Part shown: piece after piece, positions 12,216 to 23,460 of the stretch
How the letters are laid out: every line of letters starts with the position of its first letter
How positions within the stretch are numbered: the stretch's first letter is position 1
From: Capsicum annuum
Taxonomy: Eukaryota > Streptophyta > Magnoliopsida > Solanales > Solanaceae
Direction: 5' to 3'
DNA length: 64,000 nt
Assembly: GCF_002878395.1 (NCBI RefSeq)
Contig: NC_061115.1
Span: forward strand, 98,648,724 to 98,712,723
Program-made: the position numbers and the translations under genes
Notes under the pieces: model-generated
What the model was told of the DNA's origin: nothing
Database searches by the model: none
What the model saw: only the letters and a program-made list of their open reading frames with translations

Positions 12216-12422
12216 TATTTCTTTTCTACTGTATAGAGTGGGACTCTGTATTGGGAAATTGTAGTATAAATTTGGTCTAATTTTATTGGGAATTCCTTTC
12301 TTTCCCCGTAAATTAATACTACCGTGTATTTGCACCACTTTTTTAGCAAGCCATGTATACCGTACCCTCCATTATAAAAAGTCTCAAAATATAATACAGA
12401 AAAATATAATGCAAGGGTAATA

Positions 12423-12650
12423 CTCCCTCCATCCCAAATTTCATAATTTGATTTTCCATTTTACTTGTCGTTTTTCATTAATCAAGAAAAGATAAAAATT
12501 TTTCATGTTTTACCCCTTGCATTAATTACTTTTTCTTCAAATTAAAATATAAACATCATTTAATAGGAACACTACGGTAAATAGCCATGTTATTAATTAT
12601 TTTTCTTAATTAATATGTCATCTGAGACGAGTAATTTGAGCCGAAGGGAG
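12423..12650. mobile_element. Second Stowaway-type MITE
   Basis: The left end is CTCCCTCCATCCC and the right end read in reverse is CTCCCTTCGGCTC, with TA on both sides (12421-12422 and 12651-12652). Length 228 bp. It lies ~205 bp from the first Stowaway copy and differs from it in the interior. Confidence 0.87.
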
Positions 12651-12652
12651 TA

Positions 12653-13511
12653 ATTTCCTTTTTAAAATTTTTGTTCTACCTAGAAATTATATTTGAGTAG
12701 AGTTAAAAGCACCATATATGGAACACTGGAGGATTTTATAAGCATGATTTATGCGAATAGAATTCATAGTGTCATTTTTTGTGGATCTCTCTTATAATTA
12801 AGCCATTTAATACTTACTGTAACTAAGGGTACATATTGTTGGATTCGAAATCAGTGTCATGCGGAGTTAAATAATTGTTAAATTAAAATGGTGATAAATC
12901 CGGTGACATAAAATTATACTAAAAGTATCATAATATATTAATATCGTTTGGTCAAATCATCTACAAATAAGAAATTAATATAAAATCTAAATTATTATGG
13001 AGAAATCTCCCTCTAAGAAAAACTCTTTAAACGACTACATTGTGAACGATATTGTGTTATGACTTGTGAACGATATTCTTCTCAAAAAAAGAATTAACTA
13101 ACTATTGAAGATATTGTTCCTATCAGGAAATCTTTTCAACTATTTTTTTTTAAAAATAAAATACAATTATGATATAATTCAAGTAAAGTAGGAAATTTAA
13201 GAAAAATTCTAACAAATCTCCTCTTCGCCTGAATTTTCTGGCAAAATAGGTCATCATCTTCTTCTTCACATAATCTTTATCGTTGTTGCTTTCCATGATT
13301 TAAAAATAAAGCTTAAAATACTATGGGTTAAAATAGTTTTAAAATGAAAAATGGCTAAAACTACCCTTGAACTATCCAAATAAGAGCGAAATTACTGTCC
13401 GTTAGTTTTTTGGCTCAAAAACTTTTAACAGGGTCAAATAAAGGTATAATATATTGGAACCTTTAAATTTATTAACGAAGCTGCAACCTAATTAATTCTT
13501 CGATGAACTAT
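12653..13511. other. AT-rich spacer, interrupted by the gypsy insertion
   Basis: No coding signal. The segment around 13360-13510 has the look of a dispersed non-coding repeat that continues on the other side of the gypsy element at 21393, but I could not identify its family. Confidence 0.5.
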
Positions 13512-15980
13512 TGTAATACCCCATATTTCCTTACCCTAGATTAACCCTCAGTACCTGGGCTATCCTAAATAAAATTTTAGAATACTCAGATATTTTCATA
13601 TTTGAGCCTGCCATTGCGTTGGAAATTCAATTATCTTTCCAACGATATAAAATTCGCCTAAATCCGACAACCGGGTAAGAAGTTATGGCAATTTTAAGTT
13701 TCAGTCGTTAAACATCGTCATTCAAGCCAGTAGCGCGTTGCGGAGAGTGTTAGAATAGCAATTATCAATTTTTAGTTTTGCTCCATGATATTGGCGCATT
13801 GCGCCATAGACCTAGTTCACAAATGTCAATTTCCAGTGTACCAACGCGATTCCACCGCATCGCAGTGCACTTTCAGTTCACAAACAAAGTGGCAACGCGA
13901 AACCACCGCGTCGCGCCACCAAGCAATTTTCTAGTTGTCCTTTTCCAGTGACACGACACAATAGCAACGCGTCGCGCCAAGGGCCCAGATCGGGATTTTT
14001 CAGTTAATTTCCAACTTTAAATTCCGAGCTTTTAAATCATTCCAGGGGTATTTGAGTCTTTTTCCACGGCCCTAGTCAGCTTTTAACACGAAAATCAACC
14101 CTAATAAACCTAGTTACACCATTATTCATTCAGTTTTTCCCCAAATTAAATCATTGTCTCTCAACAGGTAAAAACCCTAATTCAAGAATCAAGGTCAATC
14201 CTCAAGAATCTCTCTAAGAACCTTCAAGAAATCTTCTTCCCAGGTATGTTATATGTTCATCTATGGGTCCCTTACACCCATAGAGTCAAAGAATCTGTTT
14301 TTTAAAACTTCAAGAATTATGATTCATGATTTACATGTATGAAATTGGATTGTGTTCATGTTTGGACATTTATTGAGTTTCAATCCATGATTAATGGTAG
14401 ATTCTATGAAGTTGTATAGCATGTATGTTGAATTGAGGAATCCCCATTTTATAATCCATGAATTTGCAAGTTGATTGTTTTATCTATGTTAACCCTAAGT
14501 TTTTATGATTTAATGAACCAAGTATGCTTTTCATGTGTTTGATAAATTGTCTATGAGAATGAAATAATGTCATTATAGCATGTTAACATGTAATCCTCAT
14601 CCATATATAAGTTAATGCATCACAAATGTTTGATGAAATATCTCTATGAATGAATTATGACCAAGTGAACATTGTTATGTTATTTAAGATTATGCTTTTC
14701 TTTACTTTTCATGCTATCGAGTCATGGGGGTATTTAATACCCGATAATTTAGCTATTTGTCTAGAGCCAGTGTCAATTACAGAATAGTATTAGTCATGTC
14801 ACGATCAGTACTCTCAGTCTATTACAGAACCAAGTAGAACTCAGTCAATTACCGAACTTAGGAAAACTCAGTAAACTCAGTCTCAGTCCAGTCCAGTCCA
14901 GTATACTCAGTTCAATATCTTTCAGTTGGGAGTAGGATTCAACACCGAGCAAACCCAGGGATGGGGGCATTCCTGTTAGTGTATGGTTTGACCCTTAGTA
15001 GCAATCCCCGAGTTATAGAACTACATAACCAACGTAGGTTGAGATGACTTCCTGCCAGATAAGGGTTAACATATCTCTCATGAGTTTTCCTATCAGTGGG
15101 GGTTGACAAAATGTCTTCCTGCTAGTTAGGGTTAACTCACAACCAGTGTTAGTACCCATGGCACGGTATTAGCACCTTTCCAACTGGGGTTACAGGTTGG
15201 ACCCCAATCAGCACAAAGAGGGGCATGTCGGTTAGATAATTACCTCCCATTATTTCAGTTTTAGTTTCAGCCTTCAGTTTAGAACTCAGCTCAGGTTTAC
15301 AGAACTAGGACTGTTAGACACAGTCAATCATTATCAATAATTTAGTTATCAGTAATTTCAGCTATCAGTTATATAGCTAGCAAAACTCAGTATTTAGGTT
15401 TAGAAAAGCTCAGTTATAGTATACACGTACTCTTATGTTCAATTACTCTATATCATTTAGTCAGTTATTGTTCATGTATATGAACCCTTGCATTCAGCCT
15501 TACCTCATCTAGCATACTAGTACATTCCCACGTACTGACGCATACTTTCTTGCCCTATGATGTTTCATATCATAGGTTTAGACGCTCAGGTTCCTAACGG
15601 TGCTTAGCTAAATTCATTCAGCTATAGCAGATTTAGCAGTGAGTCCTCATCTATTGAGGAAATGCTTTTATTTCAGTACTTCAGCTTAGGAATATTTTAG
15701 TAGATGGAGTTACTTGGGGGATTATCCCATCAACTCCACTTTCAAACAGTTTCAGTTAAAGGCTTTCAGATTAGATACAGACAGTATTTCAGATTCAAAT
15801 ATTATTATTCATTATTAGTATTTTAGATGTTTGAACCTTATGGCTTTTCTGCCTATCATTCTATAATTATTTCAGTATTATTGTTCAATGCTCATAGCAG
15901 ATATCAGTCATGGGTTAGCTTGTGGTCCATCGGGGTCGTAAGCACCATGTGATGACTAGGGGTAATCTCAGGTCGTTATA
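13512..15980 (+). repeat. Family-1 gypsy 5' LTR
   Basis: It starts TGTAATACCCC and ends GGTCGTTATA, where the partner LTR ends GAGTCGTTACA. It contains a block of CpG-rich motifs (about 13725-13980), a splice-donor-like CAG/GTATGT (14241-14249), and stem-loops at 14261-14283, 15555-15575, 15644-15660 and 15922-15939, described in the findings. Confidence 0.92.
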
Positions 15981-15983
15981 AAC

Positions 15984-15997
15984 TTGGTATTAGAGCC
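15984..15997 (+). promoter_or_regulatory. Primer binding site of the family-1 element
   Basis: TTGGTATTAGAGCC, three bases after the LTR end, matches the initiator tRNA-Met type PBS (TTGGTATCAGAGC) with one change. Confidence 0.88.
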
Positions 15998-17308
15998 TAA
16001 GGTTTAATAGAGTCCTAGGAATTCTGAAAGCTGCATCGCGTAGAGTCTTGTGCATGGGTATGTAGAGCGCCACACTTATGGACAGGGGGCTATGAGATGT
16101 TTTAGAAAAAAAATTTCCTTCTTTCATTTCTCAGATCGTTCTATAGAAAAGTCCTCTAAGAAAGTTATACAGATTCTCATCTTGGTCTATTCTTGCCAGC
16201 CCTACCTTGTTTTCAAGGTAACAGAAACATTCAAGATTGATCAATCCTTACAGATTGAGATTTCTCAGATAGTTCCTTACAGACAGTTATGGGATTTTAT
16301 GCAGGCTTAAAAGTATCCCATCAGTGCCTCTATGAGTAAGAACGATTTCATTCATGATTCATGAAAAATCGTGCATCTAGCCAAAGTCAGGTGTTCTTTT
16401 AGATCCCTTCTTAGAATCCTATGATAGCATATGACCTAGAGTTAAAAGTAAGGACCCAGGGGTTTAGCAGTAGTAAAATAGGGATAGAATTATTTGAATT
16501 TGAGTAGATTATATTGCATGGGGCTAGTTGTATGAAAGGTGAATTAGTAGTCTTGAAGCAGTGTATGCAAGAACTTAAGTTTTTTTATTTGAAATATATG
16601 TTGTGGATGTGATATTTGCAGACTATGATGAAAGTAGTATGGTTATTAGAGATTGCGGATATCTATGTTATGTGTTAGAATCTAAGTTTCAATCTTTGAA
16701 AATTGAGCTAGTAGAAAGAAGAGTGAGAATTTTAAGAATTGTCGGCGTTGATGTTGCTATATGATGATTGTTGGGGATATAGAAAGCTAAGAATTGAGTA
16801 TCAAAAGAAAGTACCAGCAGTGGACCTTACGTTATAAAGAGTAGTCTTTCAAGATGAGTTCAGTGTTTATGAGTATTATTGTATCTCAGACTCTGGAGCA
16901 ACGTGGTTTCAGTTTGATTTAGAGTTTATCAAGTTATTCACAGACTTAGAAGGAAGACTTTAAGCTAAAGGGGAGATGGTAGAACAAGTAACCAAATGAG
17001 GCTCTCAGATTTTAGTAGTAATGTCAGTATATGTAGAAAGTTAGTGCGGGAGGATGATTACCAACCTATTTTTATATTAGTACAAAGTTTTCAGTCATCA
17101 TGATAGTTACTCATGCCTTACATGTCAGATCTCTAATCATAGATCATATTCGTGCACATTATTGAAAAACCATACATACTTATAGTTCCTAGTATAAGGA
17201 GTTCCAGTTCACTCAGTACTCAATTCTAATACAGTCTCAGTTACCATTTTAGTTACAGTCTCAATAACAGTCTTAGCCCAATAATCAGATCAGTATCTCA
17301 GTTTACAG

Positions 17309-17966
17309 GCTTAACAACAACAACAACAAACCCAATATATTCCCACCTAGTGGGGTTTGGGGAGGGTAGAATGTACGCAGTCCATACCACTACCTCTAAA
17401 GAAGTAGAGAGGCTATTTACGATAGACCCCCGGCTCAAGACACATGACAATATACAAAAACATCCAAAGCATGAGACATGACAAAACTAAAATAGATATA
17501 ACATCCACAAAATAATATACATTACCAAACAAAAGACACCAAAACCCTCCTAACTACGGACTATGATTCATCCACCCATCTTATCCCTCTAACCTAGTAT
17601 TTTTCCTCCAGACCATCCTATCCAGGGTCATGTCCTCAGTGAGTTGTAACTGCTCCATGTCACGTCTAATCACTTCTCTCCAGTATTTCTTCGGTCTATC
17701 CCTACCTCGCTTAAAACCATCTAACACTAGTCTCTCATACCTACGAACTGGGGCATCCATGCCCCTCCTCATCACATGACCAAACCATCTCAACCTAACT
17801 TCCCCCAAATTTTACTCCACCGATACCACGCCTACCTTTTTCGGAATAATCTCTTTCCTAACCCTATCAGCCCTTGTAAGACCACACATCCAACACAACA
17901 TCCTCATTTCTGCCACCTTTAACTTTTGAATATGAGAATTCTTAACTGGCCAACACTCTGCTCCAC
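17309..17966 (-). mobile_element. 5'-truncated RTE-type LINE
   Basis: The element is on the minus strand: its 3' end, with GTTGTTGTTGTTG repeats, is at the low coordinate, and it is cut off on the 5' side at 17966. A 12-bp target duplication, CTCAGTTTACAG, flanks it (17297-17308 and 17967-17978). The TTG-repeat end and the conserved tail about GGTAGAGAGGCTATTT-like sequence (on the opposite strand near 17380-17440) are known from Solanaceae RTE LINEs and the SINEs that share their tail. It inserted into the interior of the family-1 element and is therefore younger. Confidence 0.9.
17581..17808 (-). pseudogene. C-terminal end of RTE LINE reverse transcriptase
   Basis: A 75-residue open stretch begins with Leu-Arg-Trp-Phe-Gly-His-Val and continues with Ala-Pro-Val-Arg-Arg and [10 protein letters not shown]. 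This is the conserved C-terminal region of plant RTE ORF2 proteins downstream of the RT domain. It ends shortly after Met-Val-Trp-Arg, as usual. The endonuclease and RT domains are missing because the LINE is 5' truncated, so it is not functional. The ATG chosen at 17808 is internal and only marks where the open part begins. Confidence 0.87.
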
Positions 17967-18927
17967 CTCAGTTTACAGACTATTTTAGAATTATGTTATA
18001 TGCTTGGTCTCGCATTCTTAAATAATATCGTTCTCATGAATTCATGCTCAGTTATCTCATGATACTCAGCTAGTCCCTTCCTCATATTCATAATACTCTA
18101 CAGTTTCAGACCAGTTATTCATATTTAGTACAGTTCAGTCTTACATGCCCAGCATTCAGCTATCAGTCATTCAGTTAATCAGACAAGTTAGTATGGGTAA
18201 GCATTTATGCTCAGCGCCCATATAAGTATTTTCACTAGTCGCAAGTGAAGTGTCGTACTGAGGTATAGTGTATTGTTGAGATAGTATTTGAGGAATATGT
18301 CTAAGTTTGAGAATTTAAATTTATAGTGCATAGGGCTTAGTCACTTTACTTTAAGAGGGTGTTTCGTAGGCCTTGTCTCATATTATAAAATTTTAGCCAA
18401 GCTATGAGTTCAGCCCAGTTTATGTATCATGCCTCAGTTTTAGATCCTAGATATTCAATTACGATTTAGTTTATGAGTGCCCCATGCATCATCTCATGCT
18501 TTTCCTCGGTATCTCAATCGAGTTATCATTCTCGAGAGACATAGCATCCCAAGGGGGAGACATAGTTCATGTATCACATTTCATACTCATTCATGTCCTT
18601 ATGTTCCCATTCATACATGTTCAGTAAATGATCTCAGGCTTATCAGTATTCTCAGCTTACGGTAACAGTCTTTCTTTGATTTACTTAGTTCCATGTTTAG
18701 TTATAGATACAATCTTAGTATCAGTTATCGTTGCATATTCAGTCATGCATCCATTAATAAGTTTAGTCATGTATCTGGTGCATCAGATATGCATGTTGAG
18801 GATGTAAGTTCAGTCTATCATACTAGTTATGTAATCATGCTACTGTTGTATAAGTCTAGTTCAGTACGTAAACTCAGTCTGTCCATAATCTCTTAGCTTA
18901 ATTATCCATATTTGAGGATGAATATTT

Positions 18928-18942
18928 CCAAGGGGGAGATAT
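18928..18942 (+). promoter_or_regulatory. Polypurine tract of the family-1 element
   Basis: CCAAGGGGGAGATAT sits directly before the TGTAATACCCC of the 3' LTR. Confidence 0.9.
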
Positions 18943-21392
18943 TGTAATACCCCATATTTCCCTAGCATAGATTAACCCTCAGTACATGGGTTATGCTAAA
19001 CAAAATTTTTAAAATACTCAGTAATTTTCAAATTTGAGTCTGCTATTGGGTAGGAAATTCAATTAGCTTTCCAACGATATAAAATTCATCTAAATCCGAC
19101 AACCGGGTAAGAAGTTATGGCGATTTTAAGTTTCAGTTGTTAAACATCGTCATTCAGGCCAGTAGCGCATCGCGCAGTGTTTTAGAATAGTAATTGTCAA
19201 TTTCTAGTGTTGCTCTATGATATTGGCGCGTTGCGCCATATACCCAGTTTATAAATGTCAATTTCCAGTGTACCAATGCAATTCCACCACGTCGTGGTGC
19301 ACTTCCACTTTAGAAACAAAGTGGCAACGCAATACCACCGCATCGCGCCACCAAGCAATTTCCCAGTTATACTTTTTCTAGTAACACGGTGCGATAGCGA
19401 CGCATCGCGCCAAGGGCCCAGATCGAGATTTTTCAATTAATTTCCAGTTTTAAATTCTGAGCTTTTAAATCATTCTAGGGGTATTTAAGTCTTTTTCCAT
19501 AGCCCTAGTCCGCCTTTAACATGAAAATCAACCCTAATAAATCAAGTTACATCATTATTCATTCAGTTTTGCCTCAAATTAAATCATTCTCTCTCAAGAG
19601 GCGAAAATCCTAGTTCAAATATCAAGGTCAATCCTCAAGAATCTCTCCAACAACCTTCAAGAACTCTTCTTATCAGGTATGTTAGATGTTCATCTATGGG
19701 TCTCTTCAACCCATAGAGTCAAAGAAACCATTTTAAAACATCAAGAATTATGATTCATTATTTACATGTATGAAATTGGATTGTGTTCATGTTTTAACAT
19801 TTATTGAGTTTTAATCCATGATTAATGGTAGATTCCATGAAGTTGTATGGCATGTATGTTGAATTGAGTAATCCCCATATTATAATCCATTTTAATTTGC
19901 AAGTTGATTGTTGTATCCATGTTAACCCTAAGTGTTTATGATTTAATGAACCAAGTATGCTTCCCATGTGTTTGATAAATTGTCTATGAGAATGAAATAA
20001 TGTCATTTAGCATGCTAACACATAATCCTCATCAATGTACAAGTTAATGCATCACAAGTGTTTGATGAAATATCTCTATGAATGATTTATGACCAAGTGA
20101 ACATTGTTATGTTATTCAAGCTTATGCTTTTCTTTAATTTTCATGCTATCAAGTCCTGGGGGTATTTAATACCTGCAAATTTAGCTGTTTATCTAACTCC
20201 AGTGTTAGTTACAGAATAGTACCAGTCATGTCACGATCAGTACTCTCATTCCACTACAGAACTCAGTAGAACTTAGTCAATTATCGAGCTTAGGAATACT
20301 CAGTGAACTCAGTCCTAGTGCAGTCTAATATACTCAGTTCAGTGTCTTTCAGTTGGGAGTAGGATTCAGCACCGAGTGAACCCAAGGATGCGGACATTCC
20401 TGTTAGTGTAGGGTTTTGACCCTTAGTAGCGATCCCTGAGTTACAGAACTACGTAGCCAGTGTAGGTTGATATGACTTCCTACTAGATAAGGGTTGACAC
20501 ATCTCTCATGAGTTTTTCTATAAGTGAGGGTTGACAAAATGTCTTTCTGCTATTTAGGATTAACTCACAGCCAGTGTTAGTACCTGTGTCACCGTATTAG
20601 CACCCTTCCAAATGGGGTTACAGGTTTGACCCCTATCATCTCAAAAAGGGGCATATCGATTAGATGATTATCTCCTACAGTTTCAGTTTTAGTTTCAGTA
20701 TTTAGTTTAGAACTCAGCTCAGTTTTACAGAATTAGGACTGTCAGACACAGTCAATCATTATTAGCAATTCAATTAGCAGTAAATTCAGATATATATTTT
20801 ATAGTTAGCAGAACTCAGTACTTAGCTTTAGAAAAGCTTAGTTATAGTATCCACGTACTCTTATGTTCAGTTACTCTATTTTATTTAGTCAGTTATTGTT
20901 CATGCATATGAATCCTAGCATTTAGCCTTACCTCATCTAGCATACTAGTACATTCCCACGTACTAACGCATACTTTTCTATGTTATGATATTTCATATCA
21001 TAGGTTTGAACGTTCAGGTTCCTAAGCGCGCTTAGCCAGATTCAGCCAGGAGTAGTAGATTTAGCATTGTGTCCTCATCTATCGAGGATATGCTTTTATT
21101 TCAGTACTTCAACTTAGCAGTGTTTTAGTAGATGGAGTTAGTTAGGGATTGTTCCATCAACTCCACTTTCAGACAATTTCAGTTAGATTCAGGCAGTATT
21201 TCAGATTCAAATATTATTATTCATTATCAGTATTTTAGATGTTTGAACCTTATGGCATTTCTGCCAATTGTTCCGCAATTATTTCAGTATTATTGTCCAG
21301 TGCTTACAGTAGATATAAGTCATAGGTTAGCTAGTGGTCCTTCTTGGTCATAAGCACCATATGACTACTAGGGGTAGTCCCGAGTCGTTACA
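18943..21392 (+). repeat. Family-1 gypsy 3' LTR
   Basis: Same termini and same internal landmarks as the 5' copy: CpG-rich motif block (about 19150-19410), CAG/GTATGT at 19674-19682, stem-loops at 19694-19716, 20983-21003 and 21072-21088. Confidence 0.92.
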
Positions 21393-21397
21393 ACTAT

Positions 21398-23324
21398 GAC
21401 ACCTATTATAACTAAGAGAGTGTGGCCTGTGTCAGCATGGGTCCCACACTGTAGAAGTTTAAATAACCAGTATGTTTTTGGCAAAACAATAATAAGGCCC
21501 TATTATAAAAAAATCAAGACATAATGTACTCTTTTTATTTCCTGGATATATCGAATAGGCAATTCTTGGATTAAAATTAAACGGACAAATCTTATTTGAA
21601 TATTCTCCCACACTTTTGATATTAGTCTCTATAGCTTCGACTTTAGTCTTTTTCTGTCCTTCACAAATGAAAGTTTCATTAGCACTGAAATAGTTTCAAC
21701 CTGCGAAGCCTGAGCAACATGTGGTACATCAAGTGTTAAACTTCTTATTTCCTAATTTTAGGCATTTCTCATAGAGAATTTTTGGATCACAATTACGGAG
21801 AAAAACAACTACATCGGCCTATTTCACCTCGCTTAAAAGTAGAAATGTTCATAATCAGTTTTAACACACGACCTATATCTTTACAAGAAGAAACATATGA
21901 AAGTTTTAGCAAACTGTAGATACAAATAAAATTAAACTCTGCATATTACAAAATATGAGGATACCTCCAATTTATCTAGTAAATAATGAATAGTTGCATC
22001 AACCAGTCTATGATACTTATCTTCCTGCAGTAGAAATTTTTAGATTTATAAATTTAGTATGAAGAGTTGTACCTTTTCCTACATCAATAAAATTTCAACT
22101 ACTGAAGGACATTCTAAGATTTAAATACAGGAAACAACCATTGTGAATTTTTATAGAGGCAGAAACACAGAGGGGGAAAGTATCAAGACAAAGTTAATTT
22201 CTAAGGTAAGAATTAACAATAAATACATAAGACACAAGAAATCTAAGTATAAGGCACTGATTATTTGAAATTATTGAAATACAGTACGATGGAAGTTGTA
22301 GTAATAAATTATAAATCCATCAGACAATAGTGCAAATGTTTTATGTTGTTTTTTATTTTAACACGTAGAGAAAAGGCATACAATTTAAATCTTTCCCAAT
22401 TTTATTTTAATTTGTCAATCTTATCTTGACTTGTTCAAAAATTCAATATTAGCTCTTTAGTCAATTTATACTCTTATATAGTATCTATAGTGCTCGACCA
22501 AAATAGGTTTAGACTTATATGCAGTTATTTGAAGCTTCTGGTGATTTCTATTTTTCATCAGATTTTTGTTTCACATCCACCTCAATTTTAGCTCATATTA
22601 TTTCAACTATACAATGCACCATCAAACGAAACAAACCAAAATAAAACTATTCCTTTTTTATAATAGGCAAGTGTAAATCAGACAGTAAACTTTATCTACT
22701 ACCACAACCACTTCTAGTGCTGGACCATGACTTCAAAAATTAGTAATTGACCTACAAAACTCTTTCAGGTTAATTATATTACTTGAATTCTATCCTCACT
22801 AACATTGAAAGTTGAAGACATCAGAAAGATCAAAGATTCTCTGAGAACAATATAAATTCAGGACATTAAGCTACTTAATCAAACTAAATATTTATAAACA
22901 ATGAATAGTTATAGATATGTTTTCACCCCTTGCAGTGATTCTTAGTAGTTTACAAAGGATGCGATGAAGGGAAATCAGAATGACACAAGTTAGTATGATG
23001 ACAACGTTCTCCTCAATGAATTTGTTTAATTTCTTAAAAATACTAAAAGTGATTATTCTACTTATTCACCAACATCATTTTCATTTACAAGGATCCCAAC
23101 TGTTGTTCAGTCCTACTTATTTCGAATAATGCTTAGGTATAAATATTTGAAGATTAGGAAGGGCTCTAGCCACCCTCCCATCCTCTCATTTTTTGTAGTA
23201 TTTTTTAGTTATCACATTATTTCTTATTCTTCGATATGTACCACTATCTCTTGCTGCATTTATTTTGTATTTTTCCCCTTTATTTTCTTATTTCCTTAAG
23301 ATCCTACATTAAATACATTTCGAT
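21398..23324. other. AT-rich spacer, nothing recognised
   Basis: About 1.9 kb with no long frame, no LTR-like ends and no terminal inverted repeats found by eye. Confidence 0.55.
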
Positions 23325-23460
23325 TGAGTCGAGGGTCTACCGTAAACAGTCTCTCTATCTTTTCTACCTCACAAAGGTAGGGGTGAAGTTTACTTACATC
23401 CTACTCTTCTTAGACCCGCTAAAGAAATTACTCTTAATTTGTTGTTATTTTTGTTTTGAC
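23325..23460 (+). repeat. Degenerate SINE / RTE-LINE 3' tail
   Basis: The run GAGGGTCTACCGTAAACAGT, followed by the CTCTCTAYCTT...CTACCTCACAAAGGTAGGGG block and a TTTGTTGTTATTTTTGTT end, matches the tail shared by Solanaceae TS-type SINEs and RTE LINEs. The right part is eroded and no 5' tRNA-like promoter boxes could be identified, so it may be either a SINE or a LINE tail. Confidence 0.7.

Larger units (their letters stand above)
15998..18927 (+). other. Non-coding interior of the family-1 gypsy element
   Basis: No retroviral domain could be read on either strand outside the LINE insertion. Short frames such as 16050-16310 show no gag motifs. Much of the 3' half is made of CAGTT/CTCAGT-like low-complexity sequence of the sort also seen in the LTRs. 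Confidence 0.75.
13512..21392 (+). mobile_element. Complete but non-coding gypsy-type LTR retrotransposon (family 1)
   Basis: Two LTRs of 2469 and 2450 bp bracket a 2962-bp interior with a Met-type PBS and a clear PPT. The insertion is flanked by a perfect 5-bp target duplication, ACTAT (13507-13511 and 21393-21397). The first ~380 bp of the LTRs are about 89 percent identical by eye, so the element is old. No gag or pol domain survives inside; of the interior, 658 bp is a later LINE. The leader after the PBS (about 16040-16110) resembles that of element C (30775-30860), which links it to the chromovirus families here. It is either a large-deletion derivative or a non-autonomous element moved by relatives. 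Confidence 0.93.
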
